From: DAOUBA01 sp034432855
GTDB lineage: Bacteria > Chloroflexota > Anaerolineae > B4-G1
Assembly (NCBI GenBank): GCA_034432855.1
Contig: DAOUBA010000020.1
Coordinates: 1 to 39,370 of the forward strand
Direction of reading: 5' to 3'
DNA length: 39,370 nt
The notes below the pieces were generated by a model. It saw only the letters and a program-made list of their open reading frames with translations. It was not told the origin of the DNA and made no database searches. The position numbers and the translations under genes were made by a program. Of this stretch, positions 38,134 to 39,370 are shown piece after piece; position 1 is the stretch's first letter; the number at the start of each line of letters is the position of its first letter.

Positions 38134-38976
38134 TTACTCCTGAGATGTTCGCGGGTCGAGCAGGTCGCGTGCACTCTCGCCCAGCACGTCAAACGCCTTG
38201 ACCATAATCAGCAGTGCCAGGCCGGGGAACAGGGCCAGCCACCAGCGTCTGGTGGAGAGATGGCGCATGGCTTCGGAGAGGATGATGCCCACTGCCGGCT
38301 GGTGCGGCGAGAGGCCGATCCCGATAAAGGTGATCCCCGCCTCATGTAGAATGGCGTGGGGGAAGAGAAGGATCAGGCCGACGATGAACTGGGGGATCAG
38401 GTGAGGCAGGATGTGATGGCGTGCGATCCACCACCGTGAGCGGCCCAGCCGGGCAGATAGCTGGACATAATCGGCGCCCTTGAGTTGCAGCACTTCGGCG
38501 CGGATGATACGGGCCAGGCCGGTCCAGTGAGTCGCCGTCACCGAAGCCACCACGCCGACCAGTCCACCGCCCAGGGTGAAGGAGATCAGGATGAGCGCCA
38601 CCATGTGTGGCAGGCTCATAAACAGGTCAATTAACCAGGTGATGGCCGCATCTACTTTTCCGCCGACTGCGGCCGAAAGCAGCCCCAATATTAGACCCAG
38701 CGCAGCGCTGAAAAGGCTGGCACTTGTCCCGACGGCCAGGCTGATCGTCAGCCCGCGCAGGGTACGGGTGAGCATATCGCGCCCCAACCAGTCAGTACCG
38801 AAGGGGTGTGCCAGACATGGTGGCTGGTTACGTCTCTCCAGATGTGTCTGCAATCCTTCGGTGCCCAGGATCTGTCCTGCCATCACGATGCCCAGCACAA
38901 AGACCAGGCTCAAACTGGCCATCCATACCGTTCGTCTCCGTCGGTTGCTCATGTGGTTGTCCCCTCGCCGACCCAT
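38134..38976 (-). CDS. ABC importer permease, DppC/NikC-like
   Basis: About 280 residues with one N-terminal helix (LSLVFVLGIVMAGQIL) and five further helices. HPFGTDWLGRDMLTRTLRGLTISLAVG is the usual start of the permease core, and the EAA-loop region reads ILHEAGITFIGIGLSPHQPAVGIIL. ATG 38976 overlaps the upstream permease stop (TGATG). GTG 38979 and ATG 38952 (AGGGGAC upstream) are alternatives; the overlap favours 38976. It forms the channel with the permease encoded upstream. Confidence 0.88.
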   Translation of the reverse strand: MGRRGDNHMSNRRRRTVWMASLSLVFVLGIVMAGQILGTEGLQTHLERRNQPPCLAHPFGTDWLGRDMLTRTLRGLTISLAVGTSASLFSAALGLILGLLSAAVGGKVDAAITWLIDLFMSLPHMVALILISFTLGGGLVGVVASVTATHWTGLARIIRAEVLQLKGADYVQLSARLGRSRWWIARHHILPHLIPQFIVGLILLFPHAILHEAGITFIGIGLSPHQPAVGIILSEAMRHLSTRRWWLALFPGLALLIMVKAFDVLGESARDLLDPRTSQE

Positions 38977-39370
38977 CACGGGGATTCTCCCAGTCGGATG
39001 CGCGGATCTACCAGACGATAGATCAGGTCCGCCAGCGTGTTGCCGGCGAAGACAAAGACGGCGCTAAAGAGCACGATGCCCAGCAGGAGCGGCACATCAC
39101 CGCTCAGCCCGGCCTGGATGGTGGCCTGGCCCAGCCCGGGGTAGGCGAACACCTGCTCGGCCAGTACCGAGCCACCGAACAGTTCGCTCAGCGAGGCGAA
39201 CTGGAGGGTGATACCCGGCAGGGCGATATTGCGCAGGCCGTGTAGCCAGATAATGCCGCGCGGGGTTTCTCCCTGGGCGCGTGCATAGAGCACATAGTCG
39301 CTGTTCAGCACGTTGATTAACTTCTGACGGGTGTGCAGGGTGATGTTGGCGATGCCCAGGATGCTCAGGG
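38976..39370 (-). CDS. ABC importer permease, DppB/NikB-like, C-terminal part
   Basis: The 5' end lies beyond the window. The frame continues through 39312-39370 (reading SILGIANITLHTRQKLIN), so an internal GTG at 39311 is not the start. The visible ~130 residues are the C-terminal half: VLNSDYVLYARAQGETPRGIIWLHGLRNIALP (the EAA cytoplasmic loop), LLFGGSVLAEQVFAYPGLGQA-like membrane sequence, and the family ending DLIYRLVDPRIRLG. It is the first visible gene of the minus-strand importer operon (permease, permease, ATPase, ATPase). Confidence 0.9.
   Translation of the reverse strand, partial: LSILGIANITLHTRQKLINVLNSDYVLYARAQGETPRGIIWLHGLRNIALPGITLQFASLSELFGGSVLAEQVFAYPGLGQATIQAGLSGDVPLLLGIVLFSAVFVFAGNTLADLIYRLVDPRIRLGESP

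Noticed and set aside
36603..39370. Nickel-specific NikBCDE transporter
   Set aside because: The subunit layout fits, but peptide and nickel importers cannot be separated without the binding protein, which is outside the window.

Overview
The window is high-GC bacterial chromosome and most resembles Chloroflexota of the Anaerolineae/Caldilineae type. Reasons: DUF11-repeat surface proteins with a C-terminal YLPLVIR ending, PA14-repeat secreted proteins, a VanW-domain protein, a membrane-anchored multidomain GH9 glycanase, an archaeal-like mevalonate module in a bacterial background, and many short palindromic intergenic repeats. No rRNA, CRISPR array, phage or insertion sequence was found. There are two tRNA genes and one MITE-like element. 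The assignment to this phylum is inference from gene content.

Layout. 1-3581: the 3' end of a DUF11 surface protein, then a decayed zone with pieces of an Rhs-type YD-repeat core on either side of a frameshifted DUF11 gene. 3591-7593 (minus): a compact mevalonate module, in transcription order class II HMG-CoA reductase, HMG-CoA synthase, acetoacetyl-CoA thiolase and a DUF35 Zn-ribbon/OB-fold protein. The last three match the archaeal thiolase/HMG-CoA synthase complex. 7826-12525: a beta-propeller-like lipoprotein (+) convergent with a 1063-residue GH9 protein (-). 12752-15356 (+): VanW-domain protein and a divergent acyltransferase. 15387-20496 (minus): a five-gene cluster (COG1751 protein, MFS transporter, CrtI-like FAD oxidoreductase, LiaF-like membrane protein, GH20-like hydrolase). 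20822-23296 (+): an unusual fusion of two C39-like peptidase domains, the second lacking its catalytic residues, with a TIM-barrel glycosidase-like domain. 23310-26890 (minus): a heterodimeric ABC exporter. 27061-28264 (+): a small upstream ORF and a Ddl-like ATP-grasp ligase. 28342-33497: two related PA14 proteins around divergent tRNA-Gly(CCC)/tRNA-Pro(GGG) genes and glycerol kinase. 33544-35135 (+): a double-thioredoxin protein and an EamA transporter, probably started at CTG. 35151-35312: MITE-like element. 35372-36421 (minus): NAD-dependent epimerase. 36603-39370 (minus): a peptide/nickel-type ABC importer (two ATPases, two permeases) running off the right edge.

Regulatory reading is unusually clear. 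Four well-placed promoters use a -35 of TTGCCA with exactly 17 bp to a TATA-type -10, in front of the lipoprotein, vanW, tRNA-Pro and glpK genes. The vanW promoter puts transcription start at about the ATG, so that message should be leaderless. Perfect hairpins lie at several convergent gene ends and after both tRNAs. Palindromic repeats recur between genes, and one of them lies in frame inside the C39-fusion gene.
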